DNA from: Rheinheimera baltica DSM 14885
Lineage (GTDB): Bacteria; Pseudomonadota; Gammaproteobacteria; Enterobacterales; Alteromonadaceae
NCBI RefSeq assembly: GCF_000425345.1
Contig: NZ_AUDG01000013.1
Span: 18,682-82,681, forward strand
Length of the DNA: 64,000 nucleotides
Reading direction: 5' to 3'
How positions within the stretch are numbered: position 1 is the stretch's first letter; each line of letters begins with the position of its first letter. The translations under genes and the position numbers were made by a program. Positions 25,422 through 37,832 of the stretch are shown here, one piece after another. The notes beneath the pieces were generated by a model. It had not been told where the DNA came from. It did no database searches and saw nothing but the letters and a program-made list of their open reading frames with translations.

Positions 25422-25526
25422 CAACCGACCAGTAAAGCACAGTCACTGTGAAGCAGTCACACCGATTAAGTTGTGATATGCTCGAGCGCGTTCACGGGAA
25501 CCTATACAACATAATGAGAAACGACC

Positions 25527-26666
25527 ATGTCCTTGATCCTTAAACTTATTGCCGGCATTGTGCTGGGTATGCTGTGTGGTTTATATGCGCCACATTGGGT
25601 TACACAGCTGTTAATTACCTTTAAAGGCCTGTTTGGCGAACTGCTGTTTTTTACAGTGCCACTGCTTATCTTATTCTTTATCACTAGCGGTATTGCGGCT
25701 TTACCCCGTAATTCTGGCAAGTTGCTTAGTCGTACTCTGGGTTTAGCCTATTTATCGACAGTAACTGCCGGTACGCTGGCGTTTTTGGTTGCCAGTGTTG
25801 TAGTGCCTATGCTCACTCAAGCGAATAGTGCCGCCGCACCCGCCAACGTTGCGCATTTAGCTCCCTTTATTGAAATGGATATTCCACCAGCCATCAGTGT
25901 AATGACGGCACTGGTATTAGCCTTTATCTTTGGTTTGGGTATAGCGGCGACACAAGCGCAGCAATTAAAACAGTTATCTGATCAAGGCCGCGATGTTATC
26001 CAGTTAATGCTGGAAAAAGTGATTATTCCACTATTACCTCTGTATATCGCCGGTGAATTTGCCCAAATGGCAGCAGCGGGCACCGTGTTTGGCACACTTA
26101 AAACTTTTGGTATCGTTTTGGTGCTGGCCGTTGCTATGCATTGGTGCTGGATCATCACGCTGTACACTATTGCCGGTATCAAGGCCGGAAAATCGCCTTT
26201 TGCACTGATTAAAAACATGATGCCAGCCTATTTTACTGCGCTGGGTACCATGTCAAGCGCAGCGACCATTCCGGTTTCGTTACAAGCGACCAAAGCCAAT
26301 GGCGTAAAACCGGATGTGGCTAACTTTACCGTACCGCTGTGTGCAACTATTCACTTATCTGGGTCAACCATCACTATTGTTACCTGTGCTATGGCTGTGG
26401 TCACTATGGTTAATGGCCTGGAAATGCCGTCATTATTAACGGTGTTACCATTTATTTTTATGCTGGGTGTTGTAATGCTGGCTGCACCGGGTGTACCGGG
26501 TGGTGCCGTGATGTCAGCAGTAGGTTTACTTGGTTCTATGTTAGGCTTTGGCGAAGCGGCTATCGCACTGATGATTGCGCTGTACATGGCACAAGACAGC
26601 TTCGGTACTGCCTGTAATGTAACTGGCGACGGTGCTATAGCGGTGCTTGTAGACAAAGCTGAATGA
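25527..26666 (+). CDS. Dicarboxylate/amino acid:cation symporter (DAACS)
   Basis: 379 residues, very hydrophobic, fitting the eight-helix two-hairpin fold of sodium/dicarboxylate symporters. The HP1 serine-rich motif (GTMSSAATIPVSL, about 239-251), the TM7-HP2 segment (ATIHLSGSTITI) and the C-terminal AQDSFGTACNVTGDGA (about 355-370) with its D, N and GD ligand residues are present. Shorter than GltP/DctA (about 430), mainly at the C-terminus. Substrate cannot be named; the divergent HP motifs argue against a simple GltP. Confidence 0.88.
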   Translation: MSLILKLIAGIVLGMLCGLYAPHWVTQLLITFKGLFGELLFFTVPLLILFFITSGIAALPRNSGKLLSRTLGLAYLSTVTAGTLAFLVASVVVPMLTQANSAAAPANVAHLAPFIEMDIPPAISVMTALVLAFIFGLGIAATQAQQLKQLSDQGRDVIQLMLEKVIIPLLPLYIAGEFAQMAAAGTVFGTLKTFGIVLVLAVAMHWCWIITLYTIAGIKAGKSPFALIKNMMPAYFTALGTMSSAATIPVSLQATKANGVKPDVANFTVPLCATIHLSGSTITIVTCAMAVVTMVNGLEMPSLLTVLPFIFMLGVVMLAAPGVPGGAVMSAVGLLGSMLGFGEAAIALMIALYMAQDSFGTACNVTGDGAIAVLVDKAE

Positions 26667-26686
26667 GTTTCACACTGATAGTGTAG

Positions 26687-26848
26687 GTTGGAATCCCGAT
26701 TTGGGCGTCACAGAGTGTCTGAGCCCTGCCGTAGGCAATAGGGCGACAAATTCGTCAGGAACGAATTTGAACAGCTTCGCTGGCCTGAAAGGGCTTGGGC
26801 AGGAAGCCCAAGCTAGTTGCTGTGACGAGCCAAAGCGGGAATTGCAAC
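26687..26848. repeat. Foldback intergenic element with about 27-bp inverted ends and internal hairpins
   Basis: GTTGGAATCCCGATTTGGGCGTCACAG (26687-26713, given in two parts: GTTGGAATCCCG and GGGCGTCACAG) is an imperfect inverted copy of 26820-26848 (CTGTGACG ... GGGAATTGCAAC). Between them are three hairpins: GCCCT/AGGGC (26723/26740), CAAATTCGT/ACGAATTTG (26747/26761) and GCTTGGGC/GCCCAAGC (26793/26806). This looks like a MITE or repetitive palindromic element; copy number elsewhere is unknown. Confidence 0.65.
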
Positions 26849-26875
26849 CGGAGCTTACGCCGTCTGGACAATAAT

Positions 26876-26904
26876 AAAACAGCCCGCAAATGCGGGCTGT
26901 TTTT
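26876..26904. terminator. Bidirectional terminator between symporter and glmU
   Basis: Stem AGCCCGC 26881-26887 with GCGGGCT 26892-26898, A-run on the left and T-run on the right. It serves the convergent symporter and glmU transcripts. Confidence 0.85.
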
Positions 26905-26908
26905 TAAC

Positions 26909-28273
26909 TCACTTTTTAATTTTTACCGGCCGTTGCCAATCGGCAATATGCCGCGGTTTCGCACGGGCCACCACCAGCTCGCCATCGGCGGCATCACGGG
27001 TCAATACTGAACCGGCACCGACAGTAGCATTAACGCCAACCGTTACCGGAGCGACCAAAGAGCTATTAGAGCCAATAAAGGCGCCATCTTTAATGGTGGT
27101 GACAAACTTATTCGCACCATCGTAGTTACAGGTAATAGTACCGGCACCTACATTCACTTTGCTGCCGATAACCGCATCGCCCAGATAGGTAAGATGGTTC
27201 GCTTTTGAACCTTTACCCAGGGTGGTTTTTTTCATCTCGACAAAGTTACCAACATGGCTGTCGTCCAGCATCACGCTGTCCGGCCGCAGACGAGCATAAG
27301 GCCCAACAGAACAATCCGCGCCAACGCTGGCTTTTTCAATCATGCTGTTGGGTTTAATTTCGCTGTTATCGCCAATTACGCAGTCTTTTAAAATACAGTT
27401 GGCACCTATGGTAACGCCTTTGCCCAGCACAACCTTACCTTCAAATATCACGTTGATATCGATCATTACATCGTTACCCACCTCAACCGTGCCGCGTACA
27501 TCGATACGCGCCGGGTCGCGTAAATTAGCGCCAGCCAGCATCAGTTCTTCGGCTTTGCGCTGCTGATACGCACGCTCTAACGCCGCTAATTGTAAGCGGT
27601 TATTAGCACCTTCTACTTCCATTGGATTTTGCGGCTGGGCGGTGGTAATTTCTACACCTTCACTGTGCGCCATGGCAATAACGTCAGTTAAGTAGTACTC
27701 GCCCTGAGCATTGCTGTTAGACAAGCGGCTGAGCCATGCCTTTAGCTGTTTACCGGGCAATGCCATAATACCGCTGTTCACTTCGTTAATAAGCAGCTGT
27801 TCAGGGTTAGCGTCTTTTTGCTCAACAATGCCGGTAACTTTGCCGTTTTCACGCATAATACGGCCATAGCCGGTTGGGTTTGCCAGATTAACGGTTAAAA
27901 TGGCCAAGCCGTTATCTGGTTTTACCGCTAATAATTGCTGTAAGGTGTCCAAACGAGTAAGCGGTACATCACCATATAACACCAGTACGGTATCGTCATC
28001 AGCAATATTTGGTTCTGCCTGTGCTACGGCATGGCCGGTGCCCAACTGCTCTGCCTGTAATACCCAATGCAAGGGTTGCTCACCCATAGCCGCTTGCAAT
28101 GCCTCTGCACCATAGCCATACACCAGTTGTGGCTTGTCTGAACCTAGCGCTCTGGCAGTATCAATGACATGCTGCACCATCGGCCGCTCAGCCACTTTGT
28201 GCAATACCTTTGGTAAGTCTGATTTCATCCGCGTGCCTTTACCGGCAGCCAGAATAACTACATTTAATGCCAT
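26909..28273 (-). CDS. glmU: Bifunctional UDP-GlcNAc pyrophosphorylase / GlcN-1-P acetyltransferase
   Basis: 454 residues. The N-terminal uridyltransferase has [18 protein letters not shown] (8-25), and the C-terminal left-handed beta-helix acetyltransferase shows hexapeptide repeats ([29 protein letters not shown]). It completes UDP-GlcNAc synthesis begun by GlmS for peptidoglycan and LPS. It is downstream of the atp operon in the same direction, a common gammaproteobacterial order, but the atpC terminator separates them. Confidence 0.98.
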   Translation of the reverse strand: MALNVVILAAGKGTRMKSDLPKVLHKVAERPMVQHVIDTARALGSDKPQLVYGYGAEALQAAMGEQPLHWVLQAEQLGTGHAVAQAEPNIADDDTVLVLYGDVPLTRLDTLQQLLAVKPDNGLAILTVNLANPTGYGRIMRENGKVTGIVEQKDANPEQLLINEVNSGIMALPGKQLKAWLSRLSNSNAQGEYYLTDVIAMAHSEGVEITTAQPQNPMEVEGANNRLQLAALERAYQQRKAEELMLAGANLRDPARIDVRGTVEVGNDVMIDINVIFEGKVVLGKGVTIGANCILKDCVIGDNSEIKPNSMIEKASVGADCSVGPYARLRPDSVMLDDSHVGNFVEMKKTTLGKGSKANHLTYLGDAVIGSKVNVGAGTITCNYDGANKFVTTIKDGAFIGSNSSLVAPVTVGVNATVGAGSVLTRDAADGELVVARAKPRHIADWQRPVKIKK

Positions 28274-28387
28274 AAAAAATCCTTGTAATAATGCGTCTTA
28301 TCGCTAGTGCCGATATTCTAATAGATATCGCAGCAGATTACAGGATCAGGGTGAAGTTTTCCTTAACGGTGGGGACAGCCAACAAAA

Positions 28388-28416
28388 AAGCCACCCTAAG
28401 GTGGCTTTTTAAACTT
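28388..28416 (-). terminator. atp operon terminator
   Basis: AAAAAAGCCACC / GGTGGCTTTTT hairpin just after atpC, with a T-run for leftward transcripts. Confidence 0.85.
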
Positions 28417-28428
28417 CGGAACCCGAAC

Positions 28429-28845
28429 TTATTTTTTACGCATTTTCTGAATAATGCGCAGCTGTGCAATGGCCTCGGCCAGTTGCGCGGCAGCTTCAGC
28501 ATAGTTGAAGTCTGCGCCAGCGTGCTGCATCGCTTCTTCGGCACGTTTTTGTGCGTCTAAAGCCGCTTGCTCGTCTAAGTCTTCGCCGCGTACCGCGACA
28601 TCGGCCAGTACAGTGATGGTATCGGGTTGTACTTCAAGTACACCACCGGCTACGTATATCACGTGTTCTTCGCCAAATTGTTTCACGATACGGACCATGC
28701 CAGGTTTCAGGGTGGTCAGTAACGGGGCGTGGAAAGGTAAAATACCTAACTCGCCCTCACTGCCTGTGACCTGCACGGATTCGACAAGGCCGGAGAAGAT
28801 TTTTTCTTCGGCACTTACTACATCCAGTTGCACTGTCATCGCCAT
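28429..28845 (-). CDS. atpC: ATP synthase epsilon subunit
   Basis: 138 residues. It is the F1 epsilon subunit, which sits in the central stalk and restrains hydrolysis. N-terminal beta-sandwich ([41 protein letters not shown]) and C-terminal helical hairpin with [17 protein letters not shown]. Last gene of the operon; 22 bp after atpD. Confidence 0.98.
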   Translation of the reverse strand: MAMTVQLDVVSAEEKIFSGLVESVQVTGSEGELGILPFHAPLLTTLKPGMVRIVKQFGEEHVIYVAGGVLEVQPDTITVLADVAVRGEDLDEQAALDAQKRAEEAMQHAGADFNYAEAAAQLAEAIAQLRIIQKMRKK

Positions 28846-28867
28846 CTCGCTCTCCTAAAGCCTGAAC

Positions 28868-30262
<1,395 letters not shown>

Positions 30263-30286
30263 TCAAATTTCTCAAAACTGTTTACC

Positions 30287-31150
30287 TTAGCCTACAGCTG
30301 CCGCACCTGCGACGATTTCGCTAAGCTCCTGGGTAATCGCGGCCTGACGTGCTTTGTTATAAACAAGCTTCAGGTCGTCCATCAGGTTACCGGCGTTGTC
30401 GGTTGCAGCCTTCATAGCTACCATCCGCGCCGCGTGCTCGCTGGCAGAATTTTCTACCACGCCCTGATAAACTTGCGATTCGACGAAACGGTCTAACAAC
30501 ATATCGATGATAGGTTGTGGGTCCGGCTCGTACAGGTAATCCCAGTTATGTGCTTTTTGCTCAATTTCTGCTTTTGGCAAAGGTAAGAGTTGATCGATCA
30601 CTGGCTCTTGTTTCATGGTGTTTACAAACTTGTTGTACACCAGAAACAAGCGGTCAATCCGGCCTTCGTTAAATGCGTTAAGCATCACTTTTACCGAACC
30701 AAGCACATCAGCCAAACGTGGTACGTCACCTGAACCCGCCTGTTGCGCAACTACCTTACCACCGAAACGCTTAAAGAACGTTGTAGCCTTATTACCGATA
30801 ACGGCAAACTGGGCATCAACGCCTTTGTCTTTCCAGCTTTTCAGCGAAAGGGCAACTTTCTTAAACTCGTTGGTATTCAGGCCACCGCAAAGTCCACGAT
30901 CAGTAGAAATGATAATATAACCAACCCGTTTAACCTCACGATCCGCTAAATACGGATGGCGGTATTCCAGGCTGCCATTAGCAACGTTACCGATCACTTT
31001 GCGCATACCTTCAGCGTATGGGCGTGTTGCAGCTACACGGTCTTGCGCTTTGCGCATTTTGCTGACCGCAACTTTTTCCATAGCACTGGTGATCTTGCGA
31101 GTATTGTTAATACTCCCGATCTTACTTTTTATCTCTTTACCACCGGCCAT
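30287..31150 (-). CDS. atpG: ATP synthase gamma subunit
   Basis: 287 residues. Central-stalk rotor with N- and C-terminal coiled-coil helices ([48 protein letters not shown]) and the [11 protein letters not shown] motif. Situated between atpA and atpD as usual. Confidence 0.99.
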   Translation of the reverse strand: MAGGKEIKSKIGSINNTRKITSAMEKVAVSKMRKAQDRVAATRPYAEGMRKVIGNVANGSLEYRHPYLADREVKRVGYIIISTDRGLCGGLNTNEFKKVALSLKSWKDKGVDAQFAVIGNKATTFFKRFGGKVVAQQAGSGDVPRLADVLGSVKVMLNAFNEGRIDRLFLVYNKFVNTMKQEPVIDQLLPLPKAEIEQKAHNWDYLYEPDPQPIIDMLLDRFVESQVYQGVVENSASEHAARMVAMKAATDNAGNLMDDLKLVYNKARQAAITQELSEIVAGAAAVG

Positions 31151-31203
31151 GACTGTATCTCCGTTTCATTCAACGAATGGGGTGGCATCGCCACCCGCAT
31201 TGA

Positions 31204-32745
31204 TTACCAGGTCTGCGTTGCCTTGAATTTATCAATAGCAGCTTTGAACGTAGACTCGATTTGGTCGTTGTAGTTACCGGTTTTATCGATATCAGCCATC
31301 AGCTCAGCGTGTTCAGCTCGCATGAAAGCAATCAAACCCGCTTCAAAATCCAGGATTTTTGCCACGTCGACATCTTTCATAAAGCCTTTTTCGATAGCGA
31401 AAATAGACACGCCCATATCGGCTACAGACATCGGGCTGTACTGTAACTGTTTCATCAGTTCAGTAACCTTTTGGCCGTGCTCTAACTGTGCGCGGGTCGC
31501 TTCGTCAAGGTCAGACGCAAACTGGGCAAATGCCGCAAGTTCTGAGTACTGAGCTAATGCCAGACGAATACCACCACCTAATTTCTTGATGATCTTAGTT
31601 TGTGCCGCACCACCAACCCGTGATACCGAAATACCAGCGTTCACCGCAGGACGGATACCGGCGTTGAATAAGTCAGTTTCTAAGAAGATCTGACCATCAG
31701 TAATCGAAATTACGTTAGTTGGTACGAATGCAGAAACGTCACCCGCTTGAGTTTCAATAATTGGCAATGCGGTTAAAGAACCGGTTTTGCCTTTTACTTC
31801 ACCGTTGGTGTACTTTTCTACATAGTCTGCGTTTACGCGTGATGCGCGTTCCAGCAAACGTGAGTGAAGATAGAATACGTCACCTGGATAAGCTTCACGG
31901 CCTGGTGGACGACGCAACAGTAACGAGATTTGACGGTAAGCTACAGCTTGCTTAGACAAATCATCGTATACGATCAGCGCATCTTCACCGCGGTCACGGA
32001 AGTATTCGCCCATGGTACAGCCAGAGTATGGTGCTAAGAACTGCAGCGCAGCCGCTTCTGAAGCAGAAGCTACAACCACGATAGTGTGTGCCAGTGCGCC
32101 GTGCTCTTCCAGCTTACGTACTACGTTAGCAATGGTAGAAGCCTTTTGGCCTACTGCAACATAAACACACTTAACGCCAGTGCCTTTCTGGTTGATAATC
32201 GCATCGATAGCCAGTGCCGTTTTACCGGTCTGACGGTCACCGATCAGCAATTCACGCTGACCACGGCCGATAGGGATCATCGCATCTACTGACTTATAGC
32301 CAGTCTGCATTGGCTGATCTACCGATTGACGCTCGATAACGCCTGGTGCAATTTTCTCTACTGGTTCAAAACCGGCAGCATCAATTGGACCTTTACCGTC
32401 GATAGGTGCACCTAAGGTGTTAACTACACGGCCTAATAACGCAGGACCAACCGGCACTTCTAAAATACGGCCGGTGCTTTTTACTTTAGTGCCTTCGGTT
32501 AAGTCCGCATACGGGCCCATAACTACAGCACCAACTGAGTTGCGCTCTAAGTTAAGCGCGATAGCATAGCGGTTGCCAGGAAGCTCAATCATCTCACCCT
32601 GCATACAATCTGCAAGACCGTTGATACGAATAATACCGTCAGTTACCTGAACGATAGTACCTTCGTTACGAGCTTCACTGACCACTTCGAACTGAGCAAT
32701 ACGACTCTTGATCAGTTCTGATATTTCAGTGGAATTCAGTTGCAT
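31204..32745 (-). CDS. atpA: ATP synthase alpha subunit
   Basis: 513 residues. Non-catalytic nucleotide-binding F1 subunit. P-loop GDRQTGKTA (about 169-177), the N-terminal segment [16 protein letters not shown] that contacts delta, and the conserved [10 protein letters not shown] are present. 53 bp separate it from atpG. Confidence 0.99.
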   Translation of the reverse strand: MQLNSTEISELIKSRIAQFEVVSEARNEGTIVQVTDGIIRINGLADCMQGEMIELPGNRYAIALNLERNSVGAVVMGPYADLTEGTKVKSTGRILEVPVGPALLGRVVNTLGAPIDGKGPIDAAGFEPVEKIAPGVIERQSVDQPMQTGYKSVDAMIPIGRGQRELLIGDRQTGKTALAIDAIINQKGTGVKCVYVAVGQKASTIANVVRKLEEHGALAHTIVVVASASEAAALQFLAPYSGCTMGEYFRDRGEDALIVYDDLSKQAVAYRQISLLLRRPPGREAYPGDVFYLHSRLLERASRVNADYVEKYTNGEVKGKTGSLTALPIIETQAGDVSAFVPTNVISITDGQIFLETDLFNAGIRPAVNAGISVSRVGGAAQTKIIKKLGGGIRLALAQYSELAAFAQFASDLDEATRAQLEHGQKVTELMKQLQYSPMSVADMGVSIFAIEKGFMKDVDVAKILDFEAGLIAFMRAEHAELMADIDKTGNYNDQIESTFKAAIDKFKATQTW

Positions 32746-32759
32746 TCTCTGTTCCCCAA

Positions 32760-33293
32760 TTATGACTGCAGCGCAGTTGCTAAACGATCCAACTTACCGC
32801 GGATCGAGCCATCAATAACCATGTCACCTGCTTTGATTAGCATACCGCCAACCACTGCAGGATCTTCGCTACAGTTTAATTTAACTTTGCGTGCCAAACG
32901 TTGCGATAATGCCGTGGCTAGCTTGTCTTGTTGTGCTTTAGAAAGCTTGGTAGCAGAAACCACAGACACGTCGATTTCTTTTTCATACTCAGCTTTAAGC
33001 GCAACAAACGCAGCTAACACCTCGGGCAACGCCAACAAGCGATGATTTTCTGCCATCACTTTTATAAAGTTCTGGCCGTGCTCATTGAGTTGCTCACCAC
33101 ATACCTGAATAAACAGACCGGCCTGCTTGTCAGCAGCGCCGTTGGCGCCTAAATAAGCACCAACCTGGTCGTTCTTTGCTACTTCAGCAGCAAAGGCCAA
33201 CATCTGTAGCCAGGCGTCTAGTGCATTTTGCTCAACCGCAAAATCAAAAGACGCTTTGGCGTAAGGACGAGCAATATTAGTCAAATCAGACAT
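32760..33293 (-). CDS. atpH: ATP synthase delta subunit
   Basis: 177 residues. Peripheral-stalk F1 subunit joining the b dimer to alpha. N-terminal [16 protein letters not shown] and C-terminal [23 protein letters not shown] motifs define the family. Confidence 0.98.
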   Translation of the reverse strand: MSDLTNIARPYAKASFDFAVEQNALDAWLQMLAFAAEVAKNDQVGAYLGANGAADKQAGLFIQVCGEQLNEHGQNFIKVMAENHRLLALPEVLAAFVALKAEYEKEIDVSVVSATKLSKAQQDKLATALSQRLARKVKLNCSEDPAVVGGMLIKAGDMVIDGSIRGKLDRLATALQS

Positions 33294-33304
33294 AGCTCAT
33301 CCTC

Positions 33305-33775
33305 TTACAGTTCTTGAACCAGTTTTTCCAGAATGTCGCTGTGAGCAGCTTCATCAATAGAACGTTGCAGAATTTTCTCTGCGCCGGCTACTGCTAATGC
33401 AGCAACTTGCTTGCGCAGCTCTTCGCGTAAACGGTTACGTTCCGCTTCTAATTCTGCCCGGCCAATAGCCAGAATATTTTCACGTTCCGCATTGGCTTTG
33501 TGCACCGCTTCATCCAACATTTTGGCTTCGCGTTTTTTCGCTTGGTCAATAATGTCGGCTGCTTGTGCTTTAGCGTCTTTTAACTGATCTTTGGCTTTGT
33601 CCTGGGCTAATGCCAGGTCTTTTTCCGCACGATCAGAGGCTGCTAAACCATCAGCAATTTTTTTCTGGCGCGCTTCAATCGCATTGATCAGCGGCGGCCA
33701 TACAAATTTCATACAGAACAGTACGAACACCGCAAATGCGATTAATTCGCCTAACAGAGTGGCGTTTAAAGTCAC
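33305..33775 (-). CDS. atpF: ATP synthase b subunit
   Basis: 156 residues, same as E. coli b. One N-terminal membrane helix (about 5-27), then a long alanine- and charge-rich coiled coil that forms the stator dimer. Confidence 0.98.
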   Translation of the reverse strand: MTLNATLLGELIAFAVFVLFCMKFVWPPLINAIEARQKKIADGLAASDRAEKDLALAQDKAKDQLKDAKAQAADIIDQAKKREAKMLDEAVHKANAERENILAIGRAELEAERNRLREELRKQVAALAVAGAEKILQRSIDEAAHSDILEKLVQEL

Positions 33776-33824
33776 GACCGCTCCTCCTTAGTTAACAGTT
33801 GTTCGGATTAACACAAATCTTCGA

Positions 33825-34061
<237 letters not shown>

Positions 34062-34100
34062 TTATCTCCAGAGTTTTTAAAGTTAAAGTTAAAGTAAAAA

Positions 34101-34964
<864 letters not shown>

Positions 34965-34975
34965 TCATCCCATTG

Positions 34976-35356
34976 TTAATGTTTAAAAAAAACTGGTGCT
35001 GACCATTGTGTTAGCAGTGTCAGCAAAAAACCGGTTAAAAAGACTTCAGGAACCAGTTGTTGCTGACTAAATACCATTGCTAAAAGCACAGCGGTTAAAA
35101 TTAACTTTAATGACTGCCCCCGCATAAAGGCCGCCAAAACAGCGTTTGCGTCATCTAGTGCGCTAAAACGAAACGCGAAAAACACAAACACACAATTCGG
35201 TATTACAGCAGCTAGGCCGCCTTTAAAGGCTGACTTTGCTGCGGCTGCATCGGCAGCTAAAAAAAAAGCCAGTGTTATAACGCCGGCTACTGCAAGTTGA
35301 CATAACACCAACTTGTAGGCTGATTTGCGCGCCAAAGCCGCACTTTTATCAGTCAC
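34976..35356 (-). CDS. atpI: ATP synthase subunit I (AtpI)
   Basis: 126 residues from GTG, four predicted membrane helices. AtpI helps c-ring assembly and is not part of the final enzyme. It is first in the operon. Its ribosome-binding GGGGGA is 8 nt before the start and lies in the 3' arm of a leader hairpin (35364-35389), suggesting weak or controlled translation. Confidence 0.93.
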   Translation of the reverse strand: MTDKSAALARKSAYKLVLCQLAVAGVITLAFFLAADAAAAKSAFKGGLAAVIPNCVFVFFAFRFSALDDANAVLAAFMRGQSLKLILTAVLLAMVFSQQQLVPEVFLTGFLLTLLTQWSAPVFFKH

Positions 35357-35363
35357 TGTAAGT

Positions 35364-35389
35364 CCCCCTGAAATAACCCGTGAAGGGGG
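35364..35389 (-). promoter_or_regulatory. Hairpin sequestering the atpI ribosome site
   Basis: On the coding strand CCCCCT (35389-35384) pairs with AGGGGG (35369-35364), which is also the Shine-Dalgarno of atpI. The loop is about 14 nt. Confidence 0.55.
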
Positions 35390-35488
35390 TATAAAAAACT
35401 TGCGAAAGTATACTTATTTGCCTTCAATTTGCAACAAAAAGCGGCGTAAGCACTATCACAGTACAGATATCTGGTACATTTTGGTGCA

Positions 35489-36364
35489 TTAATCTTCAGT
35501 TATATTCAACTTATTAATAATGCCGTCTAACTCAGCCAGACTACTGTAATTAATTTCCAGCTTGCCTTTACCCTTGTTGTTGTAACTTATTTGAACTGGC
35601 GCAGCAAAGCGTTCACTTAAACGCTGCTCTAATGCCAATACGTCTGGATCTCGTGGTTTTTCTGCTACAGCGGGTTTTGGCTCTAAAATACGTCTTACTA
35701 GGTTTTCCGTTTCACGCACGGTAAGCTGTTTTGCTGCGACTAAACGTGCCGCATCTGACTGTTCATTATCGTGTAATGCTAGCAATGCCCTAGCATGGCC
35801 CATATCGATATCACCATGCTCTAATAACAGCTTAACATCATCATTTAGTTGATTAAGGCGTAATAAATTAGTGACAGAGGCGCGAGATTTCCCAACAGCA
35901 TCAGCAACTTGCTGGTGAGTAAGACCAAACTCTGTTAATAGCTGATCCAAGGCGACAGCTTCTTCCATTGCATTTAAATCTTCACGCTGAATATTTTCAA
36001 TCAGTGCGATTGCAACAGCAGCTTCATCCGGAACATCTTTAATAATACAGGGCACTTCCGCCAGTTGTGCTAACTGGCTGGCACGCCAACGTCGTTCACC
36101 GGCGATAATCTCAAACTTATCTTTCGCTATTGGACGTACCACAATAGGTTGAATGATGCCTTGAGCCCGAATTGAACTGGCTAAATCTTCTAGCGCTTCT
36201 TGCGACATGTCTTTACGGGGCTGATATTTACCCGGCGTTAAAAATTCAACCGGCAATTTCTGTAATTCGCTTGTGGTTGGGCTGACGGTTTCGTTATTAC
36301 TGGTTCTATTGGACGTAAGTAAGGCATCCAACCCCCGGCCCAGGCCTCGTTTCTTTACAGACAT
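35489..36364 (-). CDS. parB: Chromosome partitioning protein ParB
   Basis: 291 residues. It binds and spreads from parS sites as a CTP-dependent clamp. The N-terminus is MSVKKRGLGRGLDALL, followed by the CTP-binding GERRWRASQLA (about 108-118), ENIQREDLNAMEEA, and a helix-turn-helix with LTHQQVADAVGKSRASVTNLLRL. Consensus parS sites occur in recF (57505, 58144) and near 25406. 28 bp after parA. Confidence 0.98.
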   Translation of the reverse strand: MSVKKRGLGRGLDALLTSNRTSNNETVSPTTSELQKLPVEFLTPGKYQPRKDMSQEALEDLASSIRAQGIIQPIVVRPIAKDKFEIIAGERRWRASQLAQLAEVPCIIKDVPDEAAVAIALIENIQREDLNAMEEAVALDQLLTEFGLTHQQVADAVGKSRASVTNLLRLNQLNDDVKLLLEHGDIDMGHARALLALHDNEQSDAARLVAAKQLTVRETENLVRRILEPKPAVAEKPRDPDVLALEQRLSERFAAPVQISYNNKGKGKLEINYSSLAELDGIINKLNITED

Positions 36365-36392
36365 GTTAAATACATTCCCTAAATTACTCTAA

Positions 36393-37187
36393 TCAGACAC
36401 TGGTTGTGCTGTTAACGGTTTTTTTATCAGCCCGGCGCAGCATTTCTCCCGCTAATGCCAGGTACGCTTTGGCTCCGGTTGAATTTTTATCGTAATACAT
36501 CACTGGTGCACCAAAGCTGGGCGCTTCTGCTAAGCGTACATTGCGCGGAATTACTGCGCGGTATACTTTGTCACCAAAATGTTGTTTCAATTGCTCAGAA
36601 ACATCATTAGCCAAGCGGTTGCGTGGGTCGTACATCGTTCTTAGTATACCTTCGATCTTAAGCTCTGGATTCACAGCAGCAGCTAACTGATTAATAGTTT
36701 CTACCAGTGCGGTTAAACCTTCTAAAGCAAAATACTCGCATTGCATGGGTACTAACACGGTGTCTGCCGCAGCCATGGCGTTAACAGTTAGCATATTTAA
36801 CGACGGTGGGCAGTCAATAAAGATAAAATCATAACTGTTACGATAGTCTTTTAATGCGTTGCGCAGGCGTAACTCACGGGCAAAAACATTCATTAACCTC
36901 ACTTCTGCAGCGGTTAAATCAGCATTGGCGCCAACTAAGTGATAACCACCGCTGGTATCTTTAACCAAAACGTCGACCAAAGGTTTTTCGTCAACCAGTA
37001 GTTCGTATGCAGTAGCCGGAATATCATATTTATCGACACCGCTGCCCATGGTGGCATTACCCTGAGGATCCAAATCGATCAACAGTACCTTGCGCTTAGT
37101 CGCAGCCAAAGAAGCAGCCAGATTTATGGCTGTAGTGGTTTTACCTACACCACCTTTCTGATTAGCTATTGCGATTACTTTCGCCAC
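36393..37187 (-). CDS. parA: Chromosome partitioning ATPase ParA
   Basis: 264 residues. Deviant Walker A KGGVGKTT (11-18) and DLDPQGNAT, with FIDCPPSLN as the Walker B region. It moves ParB-parS complexes at the origin region. It lies 19 bp after rsmG in the series mnmG-rsmG-parA-parB, typical of origin neighbourhoods. Confidence 0.98.
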   Translation of the reverse strand: MAKVIAIANQKGGVGKTTTAINLAASLAATKRKVLLIDLDPQGNATMGSGVDKYDIPATAYELLVDEKPLVDVLVKDTSGGYHLVGANADLTAAEVRLMNVFARELRLRNALKDYRNSYDFIFIDCPPSLNMLTVNAMAAADTVLVPMQCEYFALEGLTALVETINQLAAAVNPELKIEGILRTMYDPRNRLANDVSEQLKQHFGDKVYRAVIPRNVRLAEAPSFGAPVMYYDKNSTGAKAYLALAGEMLRRADKKTVNSTTSV

Positions 37188-37206
37188 AAGATGTCCTCGA
37201 TATCAA

Positions 37207-37824
37207 TTAGCAGGGAAGCAGTATTACCAAATGCCGCTGTGCTTGCAACTGCGGTACAGCAAGTGGTTGAACGGAGGCTACTTTAACAAAATCAGGCAAA
37301 GCTGCAATTTCTTCTTGTACTGCAGCAGCCTTCATGGCGAAAAAGCGCCCATTTACTTGCGGTAAATGCTTACACCAGCTCAACATATCATTCATAGAAG
37401 CAAAAGCGCGACTAATTACGCCATCGTAACCCTGCTCTGGATGGTGATCTTCAACCCTGATTTGTAATGGGTGAATATTGCTTAATTTTAACTGCAATTT
37501 TACCTGATTTAAAAACCGGATTCGTTTACCTAAGCTGTCCAGTAAGGTGAAGTCTTTGTCTGGATAGTAAATTGCCAACAATACTCCTGGCAATCCGGGC
37601 CCGGTGCCAACATCAATAAACCTTTCGCCTATTAAGTGAGGTGCTACAACAAGGCTATCCATGACATGTTTTATTAACATTTCTTGCGGATCACGCACCG
37701 ATGTCAGATTGTAGGCGCTATTCCATTTGTCGAGTAACTGAACATAATCAATACATTGCTGTAATTGTTGCTCTGACAGTGACAAGCTGGTTTGCGCCAC
37801 CAGCGAGCGTAATTGATCTAACAT
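37207..37824 (-). CDS. rsmG: 16S rRNA (guanine527-N7) methyltransferase
   Basis: 205 residues. SAM-binding motif [17 protein letters not shown] (about 64-80) and the N-terminal [21 protein letters not shown] block identify RsmG (GidB). It methylates G527 in the 530 loop of 16S rRNA. 8 bp after mnmG. Confidence 0.98.
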   Translation of the reverse strand: MLDQLRSLVAQTSLSLSEQQLQQCIDYVQLLDKWNSAYNLTSVRDPQEMLIKHVMDSLVVAPHLIGERFIDVGTGPGLPGVLLAIYYPDKDFTLLDSLGKRIRFLNQVKLQLKLSNIHPLQIRVEDHHPEQGYDGVISRAFASMNDMLSWCKHLPQVNGRFFAMKAAAVQEEIAALPDFVKVASVQPLAVPQLQAQRHLVILLPC

Positions 37825-37832
37825 GCCTTTCC

